A DNA stretch of 64,000 bases, taken from NCBI GenBank assembly GCA_965220245.1, contig CBDCPI010000008.1, positions 496,001 through 560,000 on the forward strand, in the 5' to 3' direction. This document shows positions 27,200 through 35,212 of this stretch, one piece after another; position 1 is the stretch's first letter; each line of letters starts with the position of its first letter. A program made the position numbers and the translations under genes. The DNA comes from CBDCPI01 sp965220245. Lineage in GTDB: Bacteria; Chloroflexota; Dehalococcoidia; Lucifugimonadales; UBA3495. The notes under the pieces are model-generated. The model saw nothing but the letters and a program-made list of their open reading frames with translations, was not told the origin of the DNA and did not search any database.

Positions 27200-27925
27200 T
27201 TTTTGGCGCTCCTGCTGTACTCGGGATTGTAACGCCGGGCCGACGGAGTGGGCAAACCGGCGCCGCCGGCGCTCTGTCCGGCCGGGCGGCCCCGGCGCCC
27301 CGGACGCATCTGCTTCCAGCGGATTGGTGTGGGGTCAAGAGCGGCTGTTGTGGACTCGGGGTTGGTCCCGTGTTGTCGCCGGAGGAGGTGCTTGTTGGTC
27401 CCGGTTCCCCCTGCCGGGGCCCATTCCCTCGGCTGGTGGATGAGCCGCCGGGCCCGATCTCCGCGATGTCCTCGCGGGGTTCAAACCGGGGAGTCTCTTC
27501 GTACTCGGAGCGCCGTTCCGGGGTTTTCCTATGGACGGCTAGGGTGAACGTTTGCCGGAAGCGCCCCTGCGGGTAGGGGCCTCCGGGCGCCGCTGCTTCC
27601 TCTGCCGGTCCTCCCGTCTCCCGTCGACAGCGGTCTGCTCAAACAGCCTGCTGCTTTCCGCCAGCCTGCGGGTGGTTGCACTTCCAGGTGGTCCTGTCCT
27701 GGAGACCGGCCCGCCGTTTTTCAACCCGGTTCATGCGGATCTCGGCCGGTGTTGCCACGCCGGGCGTTGAGTTGAAAAGGACTGCCTCTACGTCTGTGAA
27801 CTTTCCTTGCTTGTGGAGTTGCGGTTGAGTCGGCTGACCTCGGGGACCGGATGGATTGGCCCTGGGCCGGTGCTTCTTCCCGCCATTGGGATGGAGAGAA
27901 TAGCGGCGTTGAAGCCGTTGCCGGT
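27200..27925. other. Gene-poor stretch
   Basis: Mostly non-coding by composition. On the minus strand around 27645-27770 a short frame reads GVATPAEIRMNRVEKRRAGL and continues to a stop with one Cys; it could be a small protein or a fragment, but no ribosome site supports it. Nothing else recognised. Confidence 0.35.
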
Positions 27926-29176
27926 CTACGCGCCGGCAGCGGCGGGCATCTGGCCGGACTTCTCCTCCAGGGGTTCCGGCGGGAGTTGCTTTGACGTGGA
28001 TACCGGGGTGTCGATGCCTGCCAACTCCGGCAGCGCGGCCTCGTCCCCTTTGACCAGTTCGGAGAATCTACGGCCCCTCGGGGCCACGCGGGAGTCGAAG
28101 GTCCCGGCCGGCTTGTTGTACGCCGTGACGGCCCGCTCGAGCTGTTTGCCGGTTTCCAGGTAGTGGGCTAGGAAGGTCTGCATGCTTTCGTGCAGGTTTT
28201 CCCCGGCTTTCTGTATGGCGCTGGCTTCATCGGTGAGACGTTGGTTCTGCCAGCCGTTGGCCACAGCCCACAGGAGCGAAATCAGCGTTGACGGCGTGGC
28301 AATGACCACGCGTTTGGTCATGGCGTATTGCACCAGGCCGGGGTCGGCTTGCAGCGCCGCGGACAGGAACTGGTCTCGGGGCACGAACATCACGGTGAAG
28401 TCCGGGGAGCCCTTCACCTGGTCTCCGTACTTTTTCCTGGCCAGTTCTTCCACCTGGGCTTTCAACGCTGCGGCGTGGTCCCGGAGGGTCTTGTCCTGGA
28501 GAACGCTGCCGGTCTCCCCCTGAGTCTCCAGGAAGGCTCCCATCGAGGTCTTGGCGTCCACGATGATTGTCCTGTTGCCCGGCAGCTTGACCGTCAGGTC
28601 CGGGCGGCCGGACGCGCCGCCGGTGGTTTCCTGTTCGATGGTCTCCTGTTCGGTGAAGTCGCAATGGTCAAGCATGCCGGCGAGTTCCACCAAGCGGCGG
28701 AGTTGGATCTTGCCCCAGCTTCCGGTCTGGCGGTTGCCGCGGAGCTTGCCGGTCTCTGTGGCCAGGGCTTGGCTCTGTTGCACCAGGGTCTCGATGTTCG
28801 GATTGAGTTTCCGGTAATTCCCGCTGAGGGGTTTGACCAGGTTCTCGAACTGCTCGTGGCGCTGGCGCAGATCGCTCCGGGCCGACTCCAGGGTCTTGCC
28901 CAGGCCCTCTTGGGCTACGCTGAGGAAGGTCTCGTTGTTGTTCCTCAGAGCGGCGGCCGCCGTGGCCTGGAAGGTCTCGGTTAGCTGTTCTTTGGCGGCC
29001 TCGATGATGCTCCGGGCGGTCTCGGCCCGTTCCAACCGGCCCCGGAGGTTGGCGGTTTCCTCACGGTGGCGGGATTCGGCTTGACCCAAGCGGTCCCGGC
29101 CGGAGCCGTCATCGCCGGACTCGCTTCCTGGATGGTCCAGGAGTTCCGGCACCGGGACCGCGGCGATCATTTCCAT
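27926..29176 (-). CDS. rmuC: RmuC-family DNA recombination protein
   Basis: 416 residues from ATG 29176 (GGGGAG upstream); longer frames read through the helicase gene. An N-terminal coiled coil (about 30-150) is followed by the RmuC core: GSWGKIQLRRLVELAGM, RPDLTVKLPGNRTIIVDAKT, MFVPRDQFLSAAL and RVVIATPSTLISLLWAVA. The domain is a PD-(D/E)XK-like nuclease fold (the Asp and VDAK segments) proposed to trim DNA and limit inversions at short inverted repeats. The usual N-terminal transmembrane helix is absent. It follows a UvrD-like helicase by about 60 bp, a sensible repair pairing. Confidence 0.87.
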   Translation of the reverse strand: MEMIAAVPVPELLDHPGSESGDDGSGRDRLGQAESRHREETANLRGRLERAETARSIIEAAKEQLTETFQATAAAALRNNNETFLSVAQEGLGKTLESARSDLRQRHEQFENLVKPLSGNYRKLNPNIETLVQQSQALATETGKLRGNRQTGSWGKIQLRRLVELAGMLDHCDFTEQETIEQETTGGASGRPDLTVKLPGNRTIIVDAKTSMGAFLETQGETGSVLQDKTLRDHAAALKAQVEELARKKYGDQVKGSPDFTVMFVPRDQFLSAALQADPGLVQYAMTKRVVIATPSTLISLLWAVANGWQNQRLTDEASAIQKAGENLHESMQTFLAHYLETGKQLERAVTAYNKPAGTFDSRVAPRGRRFSELVKGDEAALPELAGIDTPVSTSKQLPPEPLEEKSGQMPAAAGA

Positions 29177-29234
29177 GCGTGGCTCCCCGCAGTCCTTGCG
29201 CTCTCTGCCGGATAGATGGCCTTTCCCGCCGTGG

Positions 29235-31217
29235 TCATTCCTCTCGCGCCTCCTCGAGGACCTCGTGTCTCGTGATGTCTCCCAGCGCGTCCAGGAACCG
29301 GCTGGGCGCCGCGTCGAGCTCCTGCTTCGAGCCCTCGGCGCTGCAGAAGTACAGCCGGTCGGCGGCCCGGGTCGCCGCCACGTAGAAGATCCGCTGCTCC
29401 TCCTCCAGGTTCCCGGCGGCCTCGGGCGAGTCCCGCACCGGCCCCGGCATGAGGTGATCGCTGGCGTCCAGCACCCACACCACCTTCCACTGCAGCCCCT
29501 TGGCGCCATGCACCGTGCTGAGGCTGATCCCCCGGTGGTGGGCAAAGGGGTCGTCGTTGTCCGGGGACCGGTGGTCCGGGTGGGACGCCGCCGACAGCAG
29601 TTCCAGGAACCGCGACAGGTGTTCCCGGGCCGTCTCCCCGGGGAGGCGGGCGGTGGTCTCGCTCAGGGTCAGCAGCCGGGCTGTCTGGGGGTCCGGCACC
29701 GGCAGCCCCCGGCCTCCCCGGGCGTCGTGCAGCAGCCCGTGGGCCCGCCGGCACAGGTTGTACAGGCTGACCTCCGGGCTTTCCAGCATCCGGTCCAACT
29801 GCTTCCAGGCGTTGACGATGTGGCGCAGGTCCCGGACCACCGGCGGGCTGTGCCGGCCCCCGGACAGGTGCTGCCCGGCGGCCTCGATCAGGTTCACGCC
29901 CTGCTCCCGGGAGATGCGCGCTATCTCCCGGTCGACGTGGGGGTTCAACCGGCGGCGCTGGGGTTGGGTCCCGGTGGAGGCGGCCACCGAGAAGGCGTTC
30001 CGGTCCAGGGGGTTCAGCACCGAGCCCAGCAGGCTGGCGATGCAGCGGGCGTCGCCGTTCTTCTGCGTCCGGTTTTCCCCCAGCAGGGTGTAGGGTATGT
30101 CCCGGTGGACCAGCTGGGTGATTATCCGGGCGCCGGTCAGGTGCCGGCGGTAGACGCAGGCCATGTCCTCCCAGGCGCAGCCCTGGCGGTTCAGCTCCTG
30201 GGCCATGTCCAGCACGTGCCCGTCCATGTCCTGGGGCGGCCCCGGGAAGCTCAGCAGCGTTGGCGGTTCTCCCTCCGGGCGGACGGCCGACTGGTAGGCG
30301 TGGTGGAGGCCGCGCATCCGCTCGTGGTCGGTGATCCGGGCGGCGGCGGCGGTCAGGGCCCCGGTGCTCCGGTGGTTCACCCGCAGCAGGTGGGTGCCGG
30401 CCCGTTGGTGGTCCAGCTGGAATTGCTCCAGCAGCCCGGCTTCGGCGCCCCGCCAGGTGTAGATGCTCTGGTTGGGGTCGGTGGCGATGGCGATGGACCG
30501 GGTCGGGCCGGTGATCAGCTGCAGCAGCCGGTACTGGGCCGGGGTGACGTCCTGGAACTCGTCCACCAGCAGGTGCCGGGAGCGGCTCCGGTTCCAGTCT
30601 GCCCGCAGCCGGGGGTCTATTTCCATCGCTCTTACCGCCAGGGGAATCAGGTCTCCCAGGTCCAGGGTGTCCTGGCGGCGCTTCTCGGCGGTGTAGAGTC
30701 CGGCCAGCCGCTGCCAGCCTTTTCCCGGAGCGGGCAGCGCGTCCTCCGGCAGACGGGTCCGGTCCAGGTCGTGCCAGTGGAGCAGCTCGTTGATTTCCTC
30801 CTGGCTCATCTCCGGGTCCTCCGGGCCGGTCCGCGCCAGTTCGGCAATGGTCTCCGCCGCCTGCTGGGGGTCCCAGATGGTGTAGTGGGGCGGTATTCCC
30901 AGGACCGCCGCGCCGGCCCGGCGCAGGAAGTGGCTGGCGTACTGGTGCAGGGTCCCCACGAACAGGTCCGGCGCGGCCTCCGGCTCCAGTTCGTTCAGCT
31001 GCCGGCACACCTCGTGGGCCCCCTGGCTGCTGAAGCTCAGGTAGGCGATGGTGCGCGGCGGCGCTCCCTCTCTCAGCAGGACGGCGATGCGGCCGATGAG
31101 GGTGTGGGTCTTCCCCGAGCCGGGGCCGCCGATGATCAGCACCGGCCCCTCGGGGGCCTCGGCCGCCGCCCGCTGGAGATGGTCCAGCGGCAGCCGGGGA
31201 ATGATCAGGGTCGTCAT
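29235..31217 (-). CDS. UvrD/Rep-type superfamily 1 DNA helicase
   Basis: 660 residues. GGPGSGKT (30-37) Walker A, VDEFQD (218-223) motif II, TDPNQSIYTWRGA motif III, VHGAKGLQWKVVWV motif V and VAATRA motif VI are all present, so this is a complete 3'-5' SF1A helicase, likely used in element replication or repair. GGAGGAG before ATG 31217 sets the start. It is the first of a helicase/RmuC pair and follows the double zinc-ribbon protein by 13 bp. Confidence 0.92.
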   Translation of the reverse strand: MTTLIIPRLPLDHLQRAAAEAPEGPVLIIGGPGSGKTHTLIGRIAVLLREGAPPRTIAYLSFSSQGAHEVCRQLNELEPEAAPDLFVGTLHQYASHFLRRAGAAVLGIPPHYTIWDPQQAAETIAELARTGPEDPEMSQEEINELLHWHDLDRTRLPEDALPAPGKGWQRLAGLYTAEKRRQDTLDLGDLIPLAVRAMEIDPRLRADWNRSRSRHLLVDEFQDVTPAQYRLLQLITGPTRSIAIATDPNQSIYTWRGAEAGLLEQFQLDHQRAGTHLLRVNHRSTGALTAAAARITDHERMRGLHHAYQSAVRPEGEPPTLLSFPGPPQDMDGHVLDMAQELNRQGCAWEDMACVYRRHLTGARIITQLVHRDIPYTLLGENRTQKNGDARCIASLLGSVLNPLDRNAFSVAASTGTQPQRRRLNPHVDREIARISREQGVNLIEAAGQHLSGGRHSPPVVRDLRHIVNAWKQLDRMLESPEVSLYNLCRRAHGLLHDARGGRGLPVPDPQTARLLTLSETTARLPGETAREHLSRFLELLSAASHPDHRSPDNDDPFAHHRGISLSTVHGAKGLQWKVVWVLDASDHLMPGPVRDSPEAAGNLEEEQRIFYVAATRAADRLYFCSAEGSKQELDAAPSRFLDALGDITRHEVLEEAREE

Positions 31218-31230
31218 GTTCTCCTCCGGT

Positions 31231-32244
31231 TCAGGCGGCGACGGCCTTCAGCTTGGGGGCGACGCGGTTCCGGTGGGCGCAGATGGCGCAGGTGTACACG
31301 GTGTTGCCCCGGGGGTCCACGCCGTCCCGGCCCAGGTTGTGCCAGGGAGCGCCGCACTTCCGGCAGGGGGCGTAGCGCTGGATGAATTCCTCCGGGAGCG
31401 GGAAGTCCAACCCGGCCTCGTCCTCGTCCTCTTCCTCGGGCAGGCTCACCGGGTTGTCCCTGCCGCAGGTCCGGCAGGTGTACACCGGGATGCCCCGGGC
31501 GTTGCGGCCGTTCTCGTACAGGTGGGTCCAGGCAGCCCCGCACTTCAGGCAGCCCTGGCCCGGACGGATGCCGTCCCCAACCCTCTGCAGCAGCCCGGCG
31601 GTCTCCAGGTCTTCCAGCGTGGGGCCGGCCTGGCGGGGCGGGCGGCGGATGAGGCTGCGGTGCACCGCGGCGATGATGCCGGTCTCGGCGTCTTCCAGCC
31701 GCTCCAGCATCTCCCAGGGGCAGTGCCGGGGCCGGCCCGGGACCTCCCGCCCGGTGATGTCCGCCAGGGTGCGGTGGGACATCCGCAGGTGCTGGGCGAT
31801 GCGGTTGTGGGAGAAGCCCTTCTCCTTCAGCGCGCCGATGCGGTCTTTCAGCCGCTCCGTCGCCCCGGCGTAGGTCTCCGTCTCCGGGTAGCGGCACAGA
31901 CGCAGGTAGACCTTGAGCAGGACCTGGAGGATGCTCCGGAGCCGGTCCTCGTCCTGGCGGGGCCGCAGCGGCCAGGCCTTGGGGCTCCAGCAGCGCTGGG
32001 CCTGGGCCGGCTCTCCCATTTCCAGGGCGGCTTGGTTGAAGTAGAAGTTGGGCAGCCTCTTCTCCACGACCAGGAGGTGGCCCAGCAGGTTGGCGTGTTC
32101 CGGCAGCGAGTAGCGCATCAGCCGCCGGGCCGCGGCCTGAGCTTGGAGCAGCTCGTGGGCGGCGGCCTGGGCTTGGAGCCGTTCGCCGGTGATGTCTTGG
32201 TCCTGGAATAGGTCCAGTTGCACCAATCGCTTCTGGCTGGTCAT
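31231..32244 (-). CDS. Plasmid-type HTH protein with two C-terminal zinc ribbons
   Basis: 337 residues from ATG 32244; the frame remains open far upstream through repetitive non-coding DNA but loses protein character there. A helix-turn-helix (KGFSHNRIAQHLRMSHRTLA, about 145-165) is followed by two treble-clef/ribbon units with matching layout: CLKCGAAW...CRTCG and CRKCGAPW...CAIC. It could be a DNA-binding regulator or replication initiator acting on the adjacent repeat-rich region at 32640-33153. That role is inferred from position only. Confidence 0.6.
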   Translation of the reverse strand: MTSQKRLVQLDLFQDQDITGERLQAQAAAHELLQAQAAARRLMRYSLPEHANLLGHLLVVEKRLPNFYFNQAALEMGEPAQAQRCWSPKAWPLRPRQDEDRLRSILQVLLKVYLRLCRYPETETYAGATERLKDRIGALKEKGFSHNRIAQHLRMSHRTLADITGREVPGRPRHCPWEMLERLEDAETGIIAAVHRSLIRRPPRQAGPTLEDLETAGLLQRVGDGIRPGQGCLKCGAAWTHLYENGRNARGIPVYTCRTCGRDNPVSLPEEEDEDEAGLDFPLPEEFIQRYAPCRKCGAPWHNLGRDGVDPRGNTVYTCAICAHRNRVAPKLKAVAA

Positions 32245-32639
32245 CTCGGGTCGCTCTCTCTCCGGGTGACGGGCTTCTCTCCGGCGGTCCCGCTGTCCGG
32301 GAGCGCCGGTGGACGGACGCTGTTCCGTCCGGCTTGATGGTAATCCGGGGACTGTGGGAAATGTCAAGCGTTTGTTTGGCAGCTTTGGCTGGGTTGATGG
32401 CGGTCCGGGGTGTCCGGCGCGTGCCGGCTCTGGGTGAGGTCTGTTCCGGGGGTTCAAGCGTTTGTTTGGCAACTTCGGTTGGCAGCCGGTGGGTTCTCCC
32501 GTCTTGGGACCTGCTCCGGGGGTCCCACAGCCAGTGCGTTCTCCGGTCTTGGGACCTGTTCCGGGGGTTCCACAGCCCGGCCGGTTGTGGAAACCGGGCC
32601 TTGGTCCCGGTCCATGGTGTTTTGGTGTCCGGAACCCCG

Positions 32640-33160
32640 TTTTTCCAGTCCAAAACCCCGTTTTTTCAATCCGGAACATTGTAATTTTTGTCTTTTTTTG
32701 TCCGGACGACTGCAATTTTTGTCTTTTTGCAGTCCCAAACCCCGTTTTTTCCGGTCCGGAACCTCGTTTTTCCCGGTTTTCGGGGTTTCCGGAATACATT
32801 TTTTTCCGGTCCCTTCCTGCTCCGGTGCCTTCTTCCACCCTTTTTGGCGCGTCGAATCCCGTTGCCTACAGTCCCTCTTCTACCGTGTTGCGCTCTTCCC
32901 CTTTCCAACCCCCCTGTTATAGGAGATTTCATGTGTATTTATAAACGCTTCCGAAATTGCTTAGGCGTGCGCTCCTGAATAACAAGAAATAACGGGAAAT
33001 CCGGAGAAGTTATTCAGCCTGTAATTGAGACTCAGGGTATGAATCAGGTACGAATCCAGTATCAAAAACCTCATTTCAGAGGGGGCTGAATAACGGCATA
33101 ACATCAGAGTTCACTTTTCAAATTTTTTTCTCTACTTTTTTCCTATAACAGGGTTTTTCG
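32640..33160. repeat. AT-rich repeat region, candidate replication origin
   Basis: From 32630 to 32800 the motif CCCCGTTTTTTC recurs at least four times (near 32633, 32656, 32739 and, degenerate, 32763), and AATTTTTGTCTTTTT occurs twice. From 32912 the DNA becomes very AT-rich (TATTTATAA, AAATTTTTTTCTCTAC) and is bounded by a perfect 13-bp inverted pair: CCCTGTTATAGGA at 32912-32924 and TCCTATAACAGGG at 33141-33153. Inside, CTGAATAAC occurs at 32975 and 33086 and inverted at 33009. Iterons plus an AT-rich segment between the HTH/zinc-ribbon gene and ssb fit an origin, but a mobile inverted-repeat element is also possible. Confidence 0.45.
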
Positions 33161-33241
33161 TTTTCCGGGGTTCCGGAGGGCCCCGGAACCGGTCTGCACG
33201 GGGCGCGCAGCCGCCGTTCCGGGGTCCTCCGGCGTGGCCGG

Positions 33242-33673
33242 CTAGCAGCCCTCCGGTCCGTCTTCCAGGGAGTCGCCGTCCGGCTCCGGGCCGGCTTCCG
33301 GCCCTCCTTCCGGGCTTCCTTCCGGCCCTCCTTCCGGGCTTCCTTCCGGACTTCCTTGGGGAAGGTGGCGGAACTCCTTGGCGGTCACCTCGTGGCTGGT
33401 CCCGGTGGACCCGTCCCGCCGTTCGTACTCCCGGCTGGAGTAGCGTCCTTGGACGTAGACCAGATGCCCCTTGCGGCAGCGGGCGGCGGCGTTCTCGGCG
33501 TGGCGCCGCCACAGGGTGACGTTGACGAAGAGGGTCTCCTGGTCCTGGCCGGGCCCGTGGTAGGTGTTGACCGCCACCCCGGCGGTGACGAAGGGGACCC
33601 CCTCGTTGGGGGAGTACCGCAGTTCCGGGTCCCGGGTCAGCCGGCCGAAGAAGGTCATGTGGGGTCCGTTCAT
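33242..33673 (-). CDS. ssb: Single-stranded DNA-binding protein
   Basis: 143 residues. The OB fold is evident from FFGRLTRDPELRYSPNEG, VTAGVAVNTYHGPGQDQET, LFVNVTLWRRHAENAA and KGHLVYVQGRYSSREYERRD, the standard SSB core. The tail is a low-complexity run of GSPEGGPE-type repeats ending in PEGC, not the DDDIPF tip that recruits host repair proteins, so its partners may differ. AAAGGAG before ATG 33673 fixes the start. It lies between the candidate origin and the partition locus. Confidence 0.9.
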   Translation of the reverse strand: MNGPHMTFFGRLTRDPELRYSPNEGVPFVTAGVAVNTYHGPGQDQETLFVNVTLWRRHAENAAARCRKGHLVYVQGRYSSREYERRDGSTGTSHEVTAKEFRHLPQGSPEGSPEGGPEGSPEGGPEAGPEPDGDSLEDGPEGC

Positions 33674-33729
33674 GGTCTCGCTCCTTTCAGGTTGGTGTGT
33701 TGGTATCTTCCTGTCTTCCGGTGTTCGGA

Positions 33730-34065
33730 CGTTCCAGCGTTTCAGACTGTGGATGTTCGTGTGCTGGTACGTTCGAATGTCTCGTATGCTGGTACGTTCG
33801 AACGCTCGTAGTTTGACTTGTGTGTTTATACGTTCGAACGCTCGTAGTCTTGTGTGTTTATACGTTCGAACGCTTGTAGTCTCGTACCTCCGGGCGCCTC
33901 GCTTTGAGCCCTTTCCTGTCTGTGGATGTGCCGGAATTTTCTAGGGTTCGTATGTTCATACGTCTGAACGTTCGTATGCTCCAACGCTTGAACTCTGGTA
34001 TGCTTGAACGTACAAGCATACCAGTCTCTGAACGTCCGTACGTTCCAACGTCCGGATTTCCCGGG
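33730..34065. promoter_or_regulatory. Iteron cluster upstream of parA (candidate centromere/operator)
   Basis: TACGTTCGAA, part of a CGTTCGAACG palindrome, occurs at 33768, 33793, 33829 and 33861 with 25-36 bp spacing inside longer repeats (TTGTGTGTTTATACGTTCGA). Further degenerate copies such as GTTCGTATG and CATACGTCTGAACG run to about 34060. The array fills the gap between ssb and parA, where plasmid partition sites and ParA-operon operators are normally found. Confidence 0.65.
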
Positions 34066-34119
34066 TCTCTATCCCTCGGGACGCGGCCCGGCGCGTCCCT
34101 TCCGGAGGGTCTCCTGAAG

Positions 34120-34752
34120 ATGTCCGCCATTGCTCTCTGCTCCCTGAAGGGCGGCGCCGGCAAGACCACCCTGGCCTACAACCTGGCGGAGCGGGCCGGC
34201 TCCGGCGGCCTCCGCGCCGCCGTCATCGACTACGATCCCCAGGAGGGTTCCATTGGCCTGGCCGACCTGCGCCGGGTCCCCGGCTGGCCGGTCCTCTCCG
34301 GCCGGGTCGGCGTGTCCGGGACCGACTATCTCGCCGCCGTGAAGGCCGGGGGCGAGTATGATTTCCTGGTCTGCGACCTGCCCGGCTCGGACAGCATGGC
34401 CCTGGGCCGCCTCCTCATGGAGATGGACCTGGTCCTCTCCCCCGTCGGCGCCGGGGCCGCCGACCTGATGACCGCCGCCAACTTTGCCTGGATGGTCAAT
34501 CGGATGGCCCTTCCCGTCGTCTTCGTGCCCAACAACGTCCCGCCGGGCCGGTCCCGCGGGGAAGCCATGCTGCGGGAGCTGGAGGCCCTTTCTCTGGAGG
34601 TCTGCCCGGTCATGCTGCGGCGCCGGGTGGCCCATCTCGACGCCCTCCGGGCCGGATTGGGCGTCTGCGAGGCCTTTCCCCGATCGGCGGCGGCCGGTGA
34701 GGTCGCCGCCCTCTGGTCCTGGCTCTGCGGGCGCCTGGGCCTTCCATGTTGA
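34120..34752 (+). CDS. parA: ParA-family partition ATPase
   Basis: 210 residues, the short (type Ib/Soj-like) size without an N-terminal DNA-binding domain. LKGGAGKTT (about 9-17) is the deviant Walker A; VIDYDPQEGS and LVCDLPGSDS follow the ParA pattern. It would drive plasmid segregation on the nucleoid with the downstream DNA-binding protein as partner. ATG 34120 is preceded by GGAGGG. It has a long repeat array upstream and a short one downstream; adaptor and centromere are therefore likely encoded here. Confidence 0.88.
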   Translation: MSAIALCSLKGGAGKTTLAYNLAERAGSGGLRAAVIDYDPQEGSIGLADLRRVPGWPVLSGRVGVSGTDYLAAVKAGGEYDFLVCDLPGSDSMALGRLLMEMDLVLSPVGAGAADLMTAANFAWMVNRMALPVVFVPNNVPPGRSRGEAMLRELEALSLEVCPVMLRRRVAHLDALRAGLGVCEAFPRSAAAGEVAALWSWLCGRLGLPC

Positions 34753-34754
34753 GT

Positions 34755-34814
34755 CCCGCAGGAGTTGTTCCCGAAGGAGTTGCTTCCGCAAGAGTTGTGC
34801 CCGTAGGAGTTGTG
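34755..34814. repeat. Four 15-bp direct repeats, three with a Shine-Dalgarno-like core, between parA and its partner
   Basis: The units CCCGCAGGAGTTGTT, CCCGAAGGAGTTGCT, TCCGCAAGAGTTGTG and CCCGTAGGAGTTGTG are exactly adjacent from 34755 to 34814. Three carry AGGAG; the last is the ribosome site of the next gene. They may be an operator for the ribbon-helix-helix protein or a remnant of a coding tail, since the frame through them is open (SRRSC-like). Confidence 0.75.
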
Positions 34815-34816
34815 CA

Positions 34817-35212
34817 ATGACCCAGTCCGATCAGCGTCCCCTGCGCTCCCGGGAGGAACGGGCGATGGCCGCCGGTTCCGGGCCGGAGCCCGGACCCTTG
34901 GACCCGCCGGAGGGCCCGGAACCCCCGGAATCCCTGTTTCCTGAGATGGAGGAGTTGCGCCGCTTGGCCCGGTCCCAGGGGCTTTCCCTGTCCCGGGAGA
35001 GGCGTGCCAAGCGGGTCCGTCCCGACTCGGAGACGGGCTATGTCCGCATGGCCTGCCGCGTTTCTCTCCCGGTGCGCCGCGCCCTGGAGACCGCCCGCTG
35101 GGAGCTCGGCCTGACCTTCTCCGAGGTCATCGAGCAGGGAGTGGTCCTCTACCTCGAGAGCCGGGGGCTCCGGGTTGACGGGGTCCATCCCATGGCCCCT
35201 CCGGGAGGATAG
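34817..35212 (+). CDS. Ribbon-helix-helix-like DNA-binding partner of ParA (ParB-like)
   Basis: 131 residues, ATG 34817 with TAGGAG eight bases upstream. The N-terminal half is acidic and proline-rich. The C-terminal half contains YVRMACRVSLPVRRALETAR, WELGLTFSEVIEQGVVLYL, the beta-strand/helix/helix layout of ribbon-helix-helix regulators such as ParG/CopG. In type Ib partition systems such a protein binds the centromere, stimulates ParA and represses the operon. Its 3' end overlaps the convergent primase gene by 64 bp. Confidence 0.65.
   Translation: MTQSDQRPLRSREERAMAAGSGPEPGPLDPPEGPEPPESLFPEMEELRRLARSQGLSLSRERRAKRVRPDSETGYVRMACRVSLPVRRALETARWELGLTFSEVIEQGVVLYLESRGLRVDGVHPMAPPGG

Noticed and set aside
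27470..27500. tRNA-like GGGTTCAAACC sequence
   Set aside because: No matching acceptor or anticodon stem could be built around it.
29175..31385. A 736-codon + strand open frame
   Set aside because: Antisense shadow of the UvrD-like helicase; no family motif.
31231..32838. A 535-residue version of the double zinc-ribbon protein
   Set aside because: The upstream 190 codons are translated from repeat-rich, low-complexity DNA and no ribosome site supports that start; ATG 32244 fits the protein-like region.
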